A stretch of DNA of 64,000 nucleotides, taken from Acholeplasma oculi (GTDB lineage Bacteria > Bacillota_I > Bacilli_A > Acholeplasmatales > Acholeplasmataceae). Below the pieces are notes generated by a model. It saw only the letters and a list, made by a program, of their open reading frames with translations. It was not told the origin of the DNA and did not search any database. Numbering within the stretch: position 1 is the first letter of the stretch; the number at the start of each line of letters is the position of its first letter. Made by a program: the position numbers and the translations under genes. The stretch is from contig NZ_FUZK01000003.1 in the NCBI RefSeq assembly GCF_900166985.1, positions 62,001 through 126,000 on the forward strand. Reading direction: 5' to 3'. This document shows, piece after piece, positions 1 to 7,964 of the stretch.

Positions 1-37
1 TAATACCTTAAACATAAAATAATTTAAACGAATACGT

Positions 38-66
38 TTGAAGATTTTAGTGAGTTGTTGTATAAT
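38..66 (+). promoter_or_regulatory. Promoter of the MBL-fold hydrolase gene
   Basis: TTGAAG at 38-43, a 17-base spacer and a perfect TATAAT at 61-66. Transcription would start near 73, leaving a leader of only about ten bases before the ATG at 84; the AAAGGG ribosome site at 70-75 straddles the expected start point. Confidence 0.6.
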
Positions 67-83
67 CTTAAAGGGTGAAATTA

Positions 84-704
84 ATGGAAATTATCGGACT
101 TAAATTAGGCGATGTCAGATCAAATGCATATGTAGTATCCGAAGGAAAGCAATGTTTTATCATTGACCCTGGTTTTGAAGGTACTGAAATTGTCGATTAT
201 ATTAAATCTAGAAAACTAGAACCTCAATTTATTTATATCACACATGGACATCATGACCATACAGGTGGTGTTAAACAGTTGAAGGAACTGTATCATATTC
301 CAGTTTATGCACCACTAAAAGATAAAATTTGGATGACAGATACAATCTATAATTATTGGCAATATGATATTTCCGTAGACCAATTTGTTGTAGAGGATGA
401 TTTAATCGAATTTGGTAAACATGAGTTTAGAGTGATAGAAACACCAGGTCATTCTGAAGGTTCTACATGTTTATATTCTAAACCATTCTTATTCTCAGGA
501 GATACACTCTTTTTTGAAACAATTGGTCGAACAGATATACCATTTGCAAATCAAGATGTTTTAGTAGATTCCATCAAAAATAAATTATTTACCTTACCGG
601 ATGATACTATATGTTATCCAGGACATGGTAAATCTACAACCATTAAACACGAAAAAGCAAACAACCAAGTCATGCTTCAATTGATGCAAAAAACAACTAA
701 ATAA
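84..704 (+). CDS. MBL-fold metallo-hydrolase, glyoxalase II-like
   Basis: Metallo-beta-lactamase fold hydrolase of the short glyoxalase II-like group, 206 residues, probably cytosolic. It carries the metal-binding motif THGHHDHTGG (H-x-H-x-D-H) and later the conserved TPGHSEGS, SGDTLF and YPGHG stretches that supply the remaining metal ligands. Proteins of this size often hydrolyse thioesters such as S-lactoylglutathione analogues, but the substrate cannot be read from sequence. A GTG at 75 is in frame, but the AAAGGG site at 70-75 is spaced correctly only for the ATG at 84, so that start is chosen. It is a single-gene unit with its own promoter and a terminator shared with the convergent neighbour. 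Confidence 0.85.
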   Translation: MEIIGLKLGDVRSNAYVVSEGKQCFIIDPGFEGTEIVDYIKSRKLEPQFIYITHGHHDHTGGVKQLKELYHIPVYAPLKDKIWMTDTIYNYWQYDISVDQFVVEDDLIEFGKHEFRVIETPGHSEGSTCLYSKPFLFSGDTLFFETIGRTDIPFANQDVLVDSIKNKLFTLPDDTICYPGHGKSTTIKHEKANNQVMLQLMQKTTK

Positions 705-710
705 AAAGTT

Positions 711-734
711 AAAATCCCTCAACTAAGGGATTTT
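711..734. terminator. Bidirectional terminator between MBL hydrolase and rlmD-like gene
   Basis: Stem AAAATCCCT (711-719) and AGGGATTTT (726-734) with a six-base loop, followed by T-rich sequence on the plus strand; the A-run on the other side gives U-rich RNA for the convergent minus-strand gene too. Confidence 0.7.
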
Positions 735-747
735 TTTATGTTGATAT

Positions 748-2025
748 TTATATTTTTCTTGTGAGTAAGACTAGTGTTTCCATTGATGTCGTTTGAGGAA
801 ACATTCGAATTGGAGTAACCTCTTTGATTTCATAATGCGGACTTAAAATCTTTAAATCTCTTTGAAGTGTATTCAGTTCACAGGATAAGTAAATGACTTG
901 AGGGATACGCTTATTTATAATTGTATCTATAAACTGAGGATCCAATCCGTTTCTAGGTGGGTCTATCACTAAGATATCACCATCCACATGTTTGATCATT
1001 TTTTTAGCATCACCTTCAAGAATTTGATATTTTCCTGGGTTTAACTTCGCATTTTCTTTAGCCATCACGATGTTTTCTGGATTATTTTCAATCATAATGA
1101 TTTCTTTAACTTTATGTCTTAAATATAAACCGATTGAACCCACACCAGAATAACAGTCAATGAGCTTCTTACCTTCTACGTAGGTTGCTATTAAATCATA
1201 TGTTTTTAACATCATTTCTTGGTTGACCTGTAAAAAAGATTGGTCATTTATTTTTAATTGTGTATGATTGAGTTTAAACGATAATTCATTCTTTCCATGT
1301 AATAGATAACTCGTAGTTCCAAGAATTTGTTTTTCATTTGGTTTAATATTTAATGTAATACCAACCACTTCTTTAAAATTCTTAATCACTTGAACAAGTT
1401 CAGTTAATCCCTTAAATTCTTTTTCATAAGCTACTAAAGTAACAAGTACTTGTCCTTGTTCATTGGATCTTAATACGATATGTTTAAAAATAAGTGGATC
1501 TACTTCAATGGATTGTTGTTGAATTTTCGAGATTGTTCGTTGAATTGATAGACTGTTTAAGATAAATGTATGGACTTCTATTAATTCAATAGGTTCTTTT
1601 TGATAAAGACCTAATCGCATCAAAGAGTCGTTTAAAACATGATACACGACTTTATTACGATAATTAAGTGTTTGTTCACCACTTAATGTATCTGAGACTA
1701 AAACATCATAACCCAGAGCTCTATTTAATGTATCTTGAGTTACTTGTTTTTGGTGAATGGATTGTTCTTTATCTTGTACATGATAAAGATCAAGTGCGCC
1801 TAGTTTAGATGCCACTGTTTTCCTGATTTTAGAGGGAATCAGTAATTTCTTAATTTCTGCAATTACATAAGTTTTTTTTAGTTTGGTTACAGTAACTAAA
1901 GCTTTTTCACCTTGTAGAAGACCATATACAAATACAACCATATCCTGGTATCTACAAACACCTTGACCAAACCTATCAAGTTCAAAAGCTTCTACTTCAA
2001 TTTTTTGTCCAATTTCGAGATTCAT
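748..2025 (-). CDS. rlmD: RlmD/TrmA-family 23S rRNA (uracil-5-)-methyltransferase
   Basis: SAM-dependent RNA uracil-C5 methyltransferase of the RlmD/RlmCD/TrmA family, 425 residues. Seen: an N-terminal TRAM RNA-binding domain (about 1-60), the SAM motif DCYSGVGSIGLYL, the DPPRNGLDP motif, and the catalytic cysteine in YLSCELNTLQRDL. Most RlmD proteins hold a 4Fe-4S cluster through a C-x5-C-x2-C motif plus one further Cys; here the equivalent stretch after the TRAM domain (around residues 70-100) has no cysteine at all, so the cluster is lost. Which uracil it modifies (1939, 747 or both) cannot be told. It is monocistronic, downstream of and co-oriented with the M32 peptidase. Confidence 0.85.
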   Translation of the reverse strand: MNLEIGQKIEVEAFELDRFGQGVCRYQDMVVFVYGLLQGEKALVTVTKLKKTYVIAEIKKLLIPSKIRKTVASKLGALDLYHVQDKEQSIHQKQVTQDTLNRALGYDVLVSDTLSGEQTLNYRNKVVYHVLNDSLMRLGLYQKEPIELIEVHTFILNSLSIQRTISKIQQQSIEVDPLIFKHIVLRSNEQGQVLVTLVAYEKEFKGLTELVQVIKNFKEVVGITLNIKPNEKQILGTTSYLLHGKNELSFKLNHTQLKINDQSFLQVNQEMMLKTYDLIATYVEGKKLIDCYSGVGSIGLYLRHKVKEIIMIENNPENIVMAKENAKLNPGKYQILEGDAKKMIKHVDGDILVIDPPRNGLDPQFIDTIINKRIPQVIYLSCELNTLQRDLKILSPHYEIKEVTPIRMFPQTTSMETLVLLTRKI

Positions 2026-2079
2026 TGATTTTCTTTCTATAAGTTATGTCAGATGATATCTATTCATGCATAACTTAGT

Positions 2080-2108
2080 TTTAAAATATTATTTTTTATA
2101 CATGTCAA
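2080..2108 (-). promoter_or_regulatory. Probable promoter of the rlmD-like gene
   Basis: On the minus strand a perfect TTGACA (plus 2103-2108), 17-base spacer and TTTAAA (2080-2085). The leader then contains an inverted repeat AAGTTATG...CATAACTT (plus 2041-2076) just before the start codon; its role is unknown. Confidence 0.4.
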
Positions 2109-2145
2109 AAGCATTGAGCGTTGCCATATATGATAGATGTTTTTT

Positions 2146-3633
2146 TTAATTTGAGAATTTTCTTTTTAAATACTCAACATAGTAATCTGGATTAAATGAT
2201 TCCTTTGTAGCAAACAACATGATTTCTTTTGGTGTTTTTGATTTTCCAAATGTATGTACATGTTCTTTTAACCAATCATTAATCTTATAGATTTCATTAT
2301 TAGATATTGCATTTTCAATGTTAAACTCTTTATTCATTGCAAAATAAATTTGTGCTGCATATGCACTACCTAAAGCATACGTTGGGAAATATCCAAACAT
2401 ACCTCCAGCCCAGTGAATATCTTGTAAAACACCTTCTTGGTCATTTTTAGGACGAACACCCACATATTCTTGGTATAGTTTTCTCCATCTTTTGGGAAGG
2501 TCTTTTGTTTTTAATTTACCACTGATTAACTGTTTTTCAACTTCATAACGTACCATAATATGTAAAGGATATGTCAGTTCATCAGCCTCTGTTCTGATTA
2601 AAGAACGCTCAGCACGGTTAATGTAATGATAGAAATCCAGTAAGGTAACGCCTTTTAATTCTTTTTGGAAGATTTCTTTTAATTTATCAAAATGTACTTC
2701 CCAAAATGCATAGGATCTTCCAATCATATTTTCGTACATACGAGATTGTGATTCATGAATACCCATAGATGCTCCACCACCAAGTAATGTATTTCTTAGT
2801 TTGGAGTCGACATTTTGTTCATAAATTCCATGACCCATTTCATGTATTGTAGAAAATATCGCTGATTCAATGGAATTTTCTAGATATTTCGTTGTAATAC
2901 GTACATCATCACTTGTAAAATTAGATGTAAATGGATGTTCACTCGTCTTAAGTACACCACGATTTAAATCATATTTGAATACATCCAGTAAGTATTTGTT
3001 AAACAATTCTTGTTTTTCAGCAGGGAAACGATTTTTTGATAATTTTCTAGGTAATGGACCTTTTCCACTTGTAGAACTTAAAACAAATGGTACAAGCTCA
3101 TCTCTTAGTTTTTGGAAGAATGCATCATATACTTTAGTCGTCATGCCTTCTTCGTAAATATCTAATAAAACATCATATCCCTTTAAGGTGTCTGTTTGAA
3201 GATATTTTGAAATTTTTCTGTTATAGTAAATAATTTTATCTAGAACCGGTGAAAACATTTCAAAATTGTTTTGTCTTTTCGCATCTGCCCAAACGGATGA
3301 TGATTTAGATAATAAAACTTGATAATCAATGTACTCATCTTTAGGCATTTTTTTAATGAGTCTTAATTCTTTTTCAACTTTTTCTATTTCTCTTTTAAGT
3401 AAATCATCTAATTTATCACGATTTAAATATAATAAGTCAATCGCTTTTAAGTAAGTTTTATTTGTTTCTAGAGCGTATATTTCATTCGTTAAGACCTCAA
3501 TTTGCTCACTTCTGTAATCCACAGCCCCATGTGGCAGCTCTGTTTCTGAATCCCAACTCATTACCCACATGGCATAATAATAAGCATTTAGTTTTTTACG
3601 CATCTCTTGATATATTTTTATACTGTTTTGCAT
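2146..3633 (-). CDS. M32-family metallocarboxypeptidase (carboxypeptidase Taq)
   Basis: Zinc carboxypeptidase of family M32, removing single residues from peptide C-termini in the cytosol. At 495 residues it matches the usual ~500. The zinc motif HEMGH starts at His264 (HExxH), and the family-specific third-ligand region follows as HESQSRMYENMIGR; further family blocks such as RTEADELTYPLHIMVRYE and DIHWAGGMFGYFPTY are intact. The ATG at 3633 has a GAGAGGG site upstream. It fits with the peptide-scavenging enzymes (pepT, TldD/TldE) elsewhere in the window. Confidence 0.92.
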   Translation of the reverse strand: MQNSIKIYQEMRKKLNAYYYAMWVMSWDSETELPHGAVDYRSEQIEVLTNEIYALETNKTYLKAIDLLYLNRDKLDDLLKREIEKVEKELRLIKKMPKDEYIDYQVLLSKSSSVWADAKRQNNFEMFSPVLDKIIYYNRKISKYLQTDTLKGYDVLLDIYEEGMTTKVYDAFFQKLRDELVPFVLSSTSGKGPLPRKLSKNRFPAEKQELFNKYLLDVFKYDLNRGVLKTSEHPFTSNFTSDDVRITTKYLENSIESAIFSTIHEMGHGIYEQNVDSKLRNTLLGGGASMGIHESQSRMYENMIGRSYAFWEVHFDKLKEIFQKELKGVTLLDFYHYINRAERSLIRTEADELTYPLHIMVRYEVEKQLISGKLKTKDLPKRWRKLYQEYVGVRPKNDQEGVLQDIHWAGGMFGYFPTYALGSAYAAQIYFAMNKEFNIENAISNNEIYKINDWLKEHVHTFGKSKTPKEIMLFATKESFNPDYYVEYLKRKFSN

Positions 3634-3666
3634 GAAATAACCCTCTCTTTACATACTTTCCTTCCT

Positions 3667-3672
3667 ATTATA
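3667..3672 (-). promoter_or_regulatory. Extended -10 promoter of the M32 carboxypeptidase gene
   Basis: On the minus strand TGCTATAAT, an extended -10 element about 35 bases upstream of the start codon; no good -35 is visible, which extended -10 promoters tolerate. Confidence 0.45.
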
Positions 3673-3774
3673 GCATTTACTTCTGTTTTTATCTATTTTA
3701 GCACTGATTTATTGGCTTTTAACCTCATGAATACGTTTACATTATTCCATAAAATTTATAATTTTTAACATAAT

Positions 3775-3801
3775 TTAGCACTCAAGTATTGACAGTGCCA
3801 A
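3775..3801 (+). promoter_or_regulatory. CIRCE operator (HrcA binding site) of hsp20
   Basis: TTAGCACTC (3775-3783), exactly nine bases, then CAGTGCCAA (3793-3801). The CIRCE consensus is TTAGCACTC-N9-GAGTGCTAA, so the left arm is perfect and the right arm has two mismatches. It overlaps the -35 box of the hsp20 promoter, the right place for repression by HrcA. Confidence 0.85.
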
Positions 3802-3817
3802 TAATTCGTTGTAAAAT
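3789..3817 (+). promoter_or_regulatory. Sigma-A type promoter of hsp20
   Basis: TTGACA (3789-3794), a 17-base spacer and TAAAAT (3812-3817). The -35 box lies inside the CIRCE element, so HrcA binding would exclude RNA polymerase. Confidence 0.8.
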
Positions 3818-3862
3818 ATAAGTGTCCTAAAAAAGGATAGAAATAAAAAGGGAGTGATGTTT

Positions 3863-4276
3863 ATGTTCGGTCTTGCTAAAAGACAAAAGGACTTCTTTGA
3901 TGAATTCTTTGAGGATTTCACGTCGTTTCCTAAACTTCAATCATCTTCATTCATGAAGACAGATATCAAAGAACTTGACCATGGTTATGAATTGATGATT
4001 GAAATGCCTGGATTCGACAAAGAGGATATTAAGGTGTCTGTTGATCAAGGTTACTTGGTTGTTGAGGCTACTCATCAATCTGAGAAAGAAACAGAAAGTG
4101 ATAAAAACACTTATATCAAACAAGAAAGATATTACGGATCTATGAAGCGCAGCTATTATATCGGTGATATCAATTTAGATAATGTTAAAGGTTCCTTTGA
4201 TAAAGGCATTCTAACCCTTAATATTCCAAAAAATACTCCAAAAGTCCCTGAAAAGAAATACTTAGAAATCAAATAA
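3863..4276 (+). CDS. hsp20: Small heat-shock protein, Hsp20/alpha-crystallin family
   Basis: ATP-independent holdase chaperone of about 137 residues. The alpha-crystallin domain runs from about residue 35 to the end and includes the conserved ELMIEMPGFDKEDIKV strand region and the GILTLNIPK motif close to the C-terminus (the A/G-x-L signature). GTG 3854, ATG 3857 and ATG 3863 are all in frame; the GGGAG site at 3850-3854 has correct spacing for 3863, giving the usual MFGL start. It is a single gene behind a CIRCE-controlled promoter and followed by a strong terminator, so heat induction through HrcA is the natural reading. Confidence 0.92.
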   Translation: MFGLAKRQKDFFDEFFEDFTSFPKLQSSSFMKTDIKELDHGYELMIEMPGFDKEDIKVSVDQGYLVVEATHQSEKETESDKNTYIKQERYYGSMKRSYYIGDINLDNVKGSFDKGILTLNIPKNTPKVPEKKYLEIK

Positions 4277-4290
4277 GAGGTCCAAAAGAA

Positions 4291-4319
4291 AAGAGTTCTA
4301 CAAAATAGAACTCTTTTTT
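4291..4319 (+). terminator. Rho-independent terminator of hsp20
   Basis: Ten-base perfect stem AAGAGTTCTA (4291-4300) with TAGAACTCTT (4306-4315), five-base loop, then a T-run. It also faces the convergent zwf gene and may serve both. Confidence 0.8.
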
Positions 4320-4329
4320 TGATATCTTT

Positions 4330-5673
4330 TTAATTGATTTTTTCCATTAATTCATGTTCAGATTCATAGACAAATAAACTATGTGGGCACTTCTTGATTT
4401 CATCAATAAAATGCCAACTTGCTTCTATTTCGTCCCAACGAGTAAATAAAGTTCTAGAACCCTCAACAATATCTAAAAGTAATTTTTCATATGCTTCAGG
4501 AATATTACCTTCTACCGATGGAGTTGTTGTGAAGTTTAAATGAACAACTTCTAAGTTGTCTTTTAATCCAGGCATTTTAGAGTTAATTGATAAATCAACA
4601 GCTCCTTTAGGATTAATTAGAATTCTAAGCTTATTAGAGTGTAGTGGTAAATTCCACTTTTCTTGCTCACTTGTTTTATGATATGAAATCTCAACATAGG
4701 ATTCTTTTTGGCTTAATTTTTTACCCGTTAATATTTCAAATGGTACACCTCTAAACCTAGGTGTATTCACAAAGACTCTAAAATACACAAATGTTTCAGT
4801 CTTAGAATCTTTAGGTATATTTAACTCTTCTAAATAACCTTTATATTGTCCAAATAATACAGACTTTTTATCTATATTTAAACTTCTTATGACCTTGACT
4901 TTTTCATCCTTAATGTAGTCTGATTCATAAAGGTTCGGTGGGTCCATTGCAACTAAAGAAAGTATTTGAAGTAAGTGTGATTGAACCATATCTTTTAGTG
5001 CACCGGATGTATCATAATAACCTGCACGATTTAAGATCCCTTCTTCTTCTTTAACAAATATTTTTACACTTTCAATCGATTTAGAATCCCAAGTATCTTC
5101 AAAAATTCTATTAGCAAATCTTAAAGTCATTAGATTTTGAATCATTTCTTTACCAAGATAGTGATCAATTCTGTAAATTTGTTTCTCATCAAAATAATTC
5201 CATAACATTTGATTAACCTTTACAGCAGATTCAAGATTATGTCCAAATGGCTTTTCAAATACTAAAACTTGGTTTGTATTATTAAATTCAATCAATTTAG
5301 ATTCACTGATATTTTTGGCAACATCTGCTAAAATTTCAGGGCCTATCGCTAAGTAATAAATATGTTTTGAATGCTCATTAGATATTGACCTAATGTATGT
5401 ATTTAATTTTTGATAGTCGGTTAAATCTGTGATTTGCATCTTGAAATATTCAACAAACTTAGATAAATGCGGAAGATCTAAAGATTTAGATGTCAGTTTT
5501 TGCATCTCGTTTAGATAGGTTTCTGTATCGTAATCTCTACGGCCTAAACAAATCACCTTAACATTTTGAGTGATTGTTTTTTGTTTGTAGAGTTTAGCTA
5601 ATGCTGGTAACAATTTTCTTGCAGTTAAATCACCTGTTGAACCAAAAATTGTTACAATTAAATCATTTTTCAT
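4330..5673 (-). CDS. zwf: Glucose-6-phosphate 1-dehydrogenase
   Basis: First enzyme of the oxidative pentose phosphate pathway, oxidising glucose 6-phosphate to 6-phosphogluconolactone with NAD(P)+. The N-terminal Rossmann motif is GSTGDLTARKLLPAL, and the active-site block RIDHYLGKEM with its catalytic His is intact, followed by the substrate-binding region (KEEEGILNRAGYYDTSGALKDMVQSHLLQ). At 447 residues it is somewhat shorter than the usual ~490. It overlaps the end of gnd by four bases (ATGA), so the two dehydrogenases form one transcript and are probably translationally coupled; no lactonase gene lies beside them. Confidence 0.95.
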   Translation of the reverse strand: MKNDLIVTIFGSTGDLTARKLLPALAKLYKQKTITQNVKVICLGRRDYDTETYLNEMQKLTSKSLDLPHLSKFVEYFKMQITDLTDYQKLNTYIRSISNEHSKHIYYLAIGPEILADVAKNISESKLIEFNNTNQVLVFEKPFGHNLESAVKVNQMLWNYFDEKQIYRIDHYLGKEMIQNLMTLRFANRIFEDTWDSKSIESVKIFVKEEEGILNRAGYYDTSGALKDMVQSHLLQILSLVAMDPPNLYESDYIKDEKVKVIRSLNIDKKSVLFGQYKGYLEELNIPKDSKTETFVYFRVFVNTPRFRGVPFEILTGKKLSQKESYVEISYHKTSEQEKWNLPLHSNKLRILINPKGAVDLSINSKMPGLKDNLEVVHLNFTTTPSVEGNIPEAYEKLLLDIVEGSRTLFTRWDEIEASWHFIDEIKKCPHSLFVYESEHELMEKIN

Positions 5674-6569
5674 TTTTTCTTATACACACTATGCCCACCA
5701 AATTCATTGCGCATAGCTGCAACCACCTTTTCACTAAATTTATGTTCATCTCTTGATTTATAACGAGTAAATAACGATTGAGCTATTACAGGAATAGCAA
5801 CACCAAAGTCAAGTGCTTCTTGAACCATCCACTTACCTTCTCCGCTATCATCAATTCTACCTAATATACTATCTAGTTTAGCTTCTTTTTTAAATGCATT
5901 TCCAATATATCCAACCAGTGCCGATTCAATAATTGAACCATGATTCCAAACCTTAGATAAGACATCATAATCCACCTCAAATGGAGATTTTTCGATTAAC
6001 TCAAAACCTTCTCCAATTGCTTGCATCATGCCATATTCAATGCCGTTGTGAACCATTTTAATAAAATGACCACTACCAGGAGAACCCATATAACCATAAC
6101 CATTTTCTTGTGAAACATCCTTAAAAATTGGTTCTAAATAATCATAAGTATCCTTAGTTCCACCAACCATTAAACATGCACCATATCGTGCACCTTCTGT
6201 ACCGCCTGATGTTCCAACATCGACAAAATCAATATCGATTTCTTTTAGTTTTTCATAACGTTCGAGTGATTTTTTATAATTTGAGTTTCCAGCATCGACA
6301 ATAATATCTCGTTCTTTTAAATGTGGAATCACTTGGTCAATGACTTGATCTACTAAGTTATTTGGAATTAATAACCATACAATTAATCGATCATTATTCT
6401 TTCGAACCAAGAACTTTTCGAGTTCATCAAAGGTTTCAATACCTTCTTTTCTTAAAACATCTCTTGCAGTATCATTTAGGTCAAACCCTAGTACTTCATG
6501 TTTTTTATCTCTTAAGTTAAGTGCTAAGTTAGCACCCATCTTACCTAAACCAATCAAATGAATTCTCAT
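5670..6569 (-). CDS. gnd: 6-phosphogluconate dehydrogenase (decarboxylating), short type
   Basis: Oxidative decarboxylation of 6-phosphogluconate to ribulose 5-phosphate. N-terminal nucleotide fold with GLGKMGANLALNL; the substrate site SGGTEGARYGACLMVGG and catalytic GSGHFIKMVHNGIEYGMMQAIGEG are clear. At 299 residues it belongs to the short YqeC/GndA-like group, which lacks the long C-terminal domain of the ~470-residue enzyme and is often NAD-preferring; cofactor preference here is inferred only. It is first in the gnd-zwf operon, with a strong AAGGAG ribosome site and an extended -10 (TGATAAAAT, plus 6600-6607) upstream. Confidence 0.93.
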   Translation of the reverse strand: MRIHLIGLGKMGANLALNLRDKKHEVLGFDLNDTARDVLRKEGIETFDELEKFLVRKNNDRLIVWLLIPNNLVDQVIDQVIPHLKERDIIVDAGNSNYKKSLERYEKLKEIDIDFVDVGTSGGTEGARYGACLMVGGTKDTYDYLEPIFKDVSQENGYGYMGSPGSGHFIKMVHNGIEYGMMQAIGEGFELIEKSPFEVDYDVLSKVWNHGSIIESALVGYIGNAFKKEAKLDSILGRIDDSGEGKWMVQEALDFGVAIPVIAQSLFTRYKSRDEHKFSEKVVAAMRNEFGGHSVYKKK

Positions 6570-6599
6570 ACTAAAAACTCCTTTATCAAACTTTATGTT

Positions 6600-6607
6600 A
6601 TTTTATC
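6600..6607 (-). promoter_or_regulatory. Candidate extended -10 promoter of gnd-zwf
   Basis: Minus-strand TGATAAAAT about 30 bases before the gnd start; no convincing -35 element. It lies in the 69-base gap after the mgtE pair. Confidence 0.35.
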
Positions 6608-6638
6608 ATATTTTGAAGATTAATTCTCATAACTTGGA

Positions 6639-7964
6639 TTATATTGAGGTTAGAATAATTGTAGCAAGTAAGAAATAGATACCTAATGCGGTAAAGTCAT
6701 TAATTGTTGAAATCAGTGGTCCACTTGCTGCTTTTTCATCCATCTTTAGTTTCTTAAGTATGATTGGTACTAAAACACCTGCAAGACTTGAGATAAACAT
6801 AGATACAAATAGCGATAATCCAACGGTTAATGCTAATTTATCGATATCTTGATAAGCATTTGGCATTACAAATAAGAATAAAAAGACGATAAGTACACCA
6901 AATACTGAAGATAATAACCCGTTGATTAAACCAATTCCTAACTCTTTAAATAAATGTTTTTTACTTAATTTTTCATCACTTTGCATCTTAATAATTGTTA
7001 CTGCAATACTTTGAGTTCCAATATTTCCAGCCATAGCAAGGATCATGGGTTGGAACAAAATAATTGCTACATTGGCTTCCAATACAGGTTTGAAAATCAC
7101 TAGGAAACTTGCAATAATTACATTGAGTATTGCACAAACAACCAACCATGGTAAACGAACCATTGAACGCTTAAGAGGTGAGTCTTCTGTTTGAACATCA
7201 TGAATTTTAACTAAATCTTGAATCGTTTCAATATGTATTTCTTCCATGATGGTTAATGCATCTTCCGCTAGGATAATTCCCATGACTTCTTTTTGCTTAT
7301 CAAGTACTGGAAGAATAGATATGTCATAGTCTCTGATTTTTTTAATTGCCAGTTCATAGGGGTCATCTGCCATAACGAAAGGATATTTTTCATCATAAAG
7401 ATTAATAAGCTGCTGATTTGCTCTTGCAGAAATCAATTCTTGAAGAGTCATAGCTCCAATGAATTGACCCAGTTCATTTTGAAAGAAAATAACATCAATT
7501 TCATCTTTTTCTGTTGTTTTACTTGTAACAAATAATGTAGCATCTTTAACAGATGTCTCAACATCAAGTGTGATGAAGTGTGGGGATGAAATAGACCCTG
7601 CACTTCCTACTTCATAAGATAGAAGTTCATTTAAATCAGATTTGGTTGTTTCATTAAGTAATGAGATAATCGGTAACTGTTCTTTCACGTCATAAAGCGT
7701 GATAAAATCCTTAATATCTTCAGTATCTGAAAATCTTAGTAAAGACTTTTTTTGTTCGTTATTGAGTGTTTGAAAGAACTCCTTTTTAACATTATCATTT
7801 AGTTCTACAAATACTTTAGTAAATGCTTTAACGCCCATGACTAGATAAATTTTTTCTCTGAAAAATTCATTTTTTTCAAAGATATCTGCAATATCGGATT
7901 CATGTAGTTTTTCAAGTTCCATCTTGAGTTTACTAGGAGATAACAATAAATTGATTTTATACAT
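6639..7964 (-). CDS. mgtE: MgtE magnesium transporter, second of a tandem pair
   Basis: Mg2+ channel/transporter of the MgtE family, about 441 residues. Cytosolic N domain (about 1-125), two CBS domains (about 130-250), then five membrane helices with the conserved pore region (GNIGTQSIAVTII). The GGAGG site at plus 7973-7977 sits eight bases before ATG 7964; the in-frame TTG at 7970 is too close to it. It overlaps the upstream mgtE by eight bases. MgtE works as a homodimer; two adjacent, clearly diverged copies raise the possibility of a heterodimer or of copies tuned to different Mg2+ levels. No M-box riboswitch is seen. Confidence 0.93.
   Translation of the reverse strand: MYKINLLLSPSKLKMELEKLHESDIADIFEKNEFFREKIYLVMGVKAFTKVFVELNDNVKKEFFQTLNNEQKKSLLRFSDTEDIKDFITLYDVKEQLPIISLLNETTKSDLNELLSYEVGSAGSISSPHFITLDVETSVKDATLFVTSKTTEKDEIDVIFFQNELGQFIGAMTLQELISARANQQLINLYDEKYPFVMADDPYELAIKKIRDYDISILPVLDKQKEVMGIILAEDALTIMEEIHIETIQDLVKIHDVQTEDSPLKRSMVRLPWLVVCAILNVIIASFLVIFKPVLEANVAIILFQPMILAMAGNIGTQSIAVTIIKMQSDEKLSKKHLFKELGIGLINGLLSSVFGVLIVFLFLFVMPNAYQDIDKLALTVGLSLFVSMFISSLAGVLVPIILKKLKMDEKAASGPLISTINDFTALGIYFLLATIILTSI

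Noticed and set aside
2041-2076. Terminator of the M32 gene at the AAGTTATG/CATAACTT repeat
   Set aside because: Long loop, no T-run, and it lies within the probable leader of the rlmD-like gene, downstream of that gene's promoter.
2870-3157. Open frame on the plus strand opposite the M32 peptidase
   Set aside because: It has no recognisable motifs and mirrors the codon structure of the peptidase gene; the same holds for the opposite-strand frames at 13607-14035, 38574-38927, 47595-47888 and 57880-58188.
3695-3712. Second CIRCE half-site (TTTAGCACTG)
   Set aside because: It resembles the left arm, but no matching right arm follows at nine bases.
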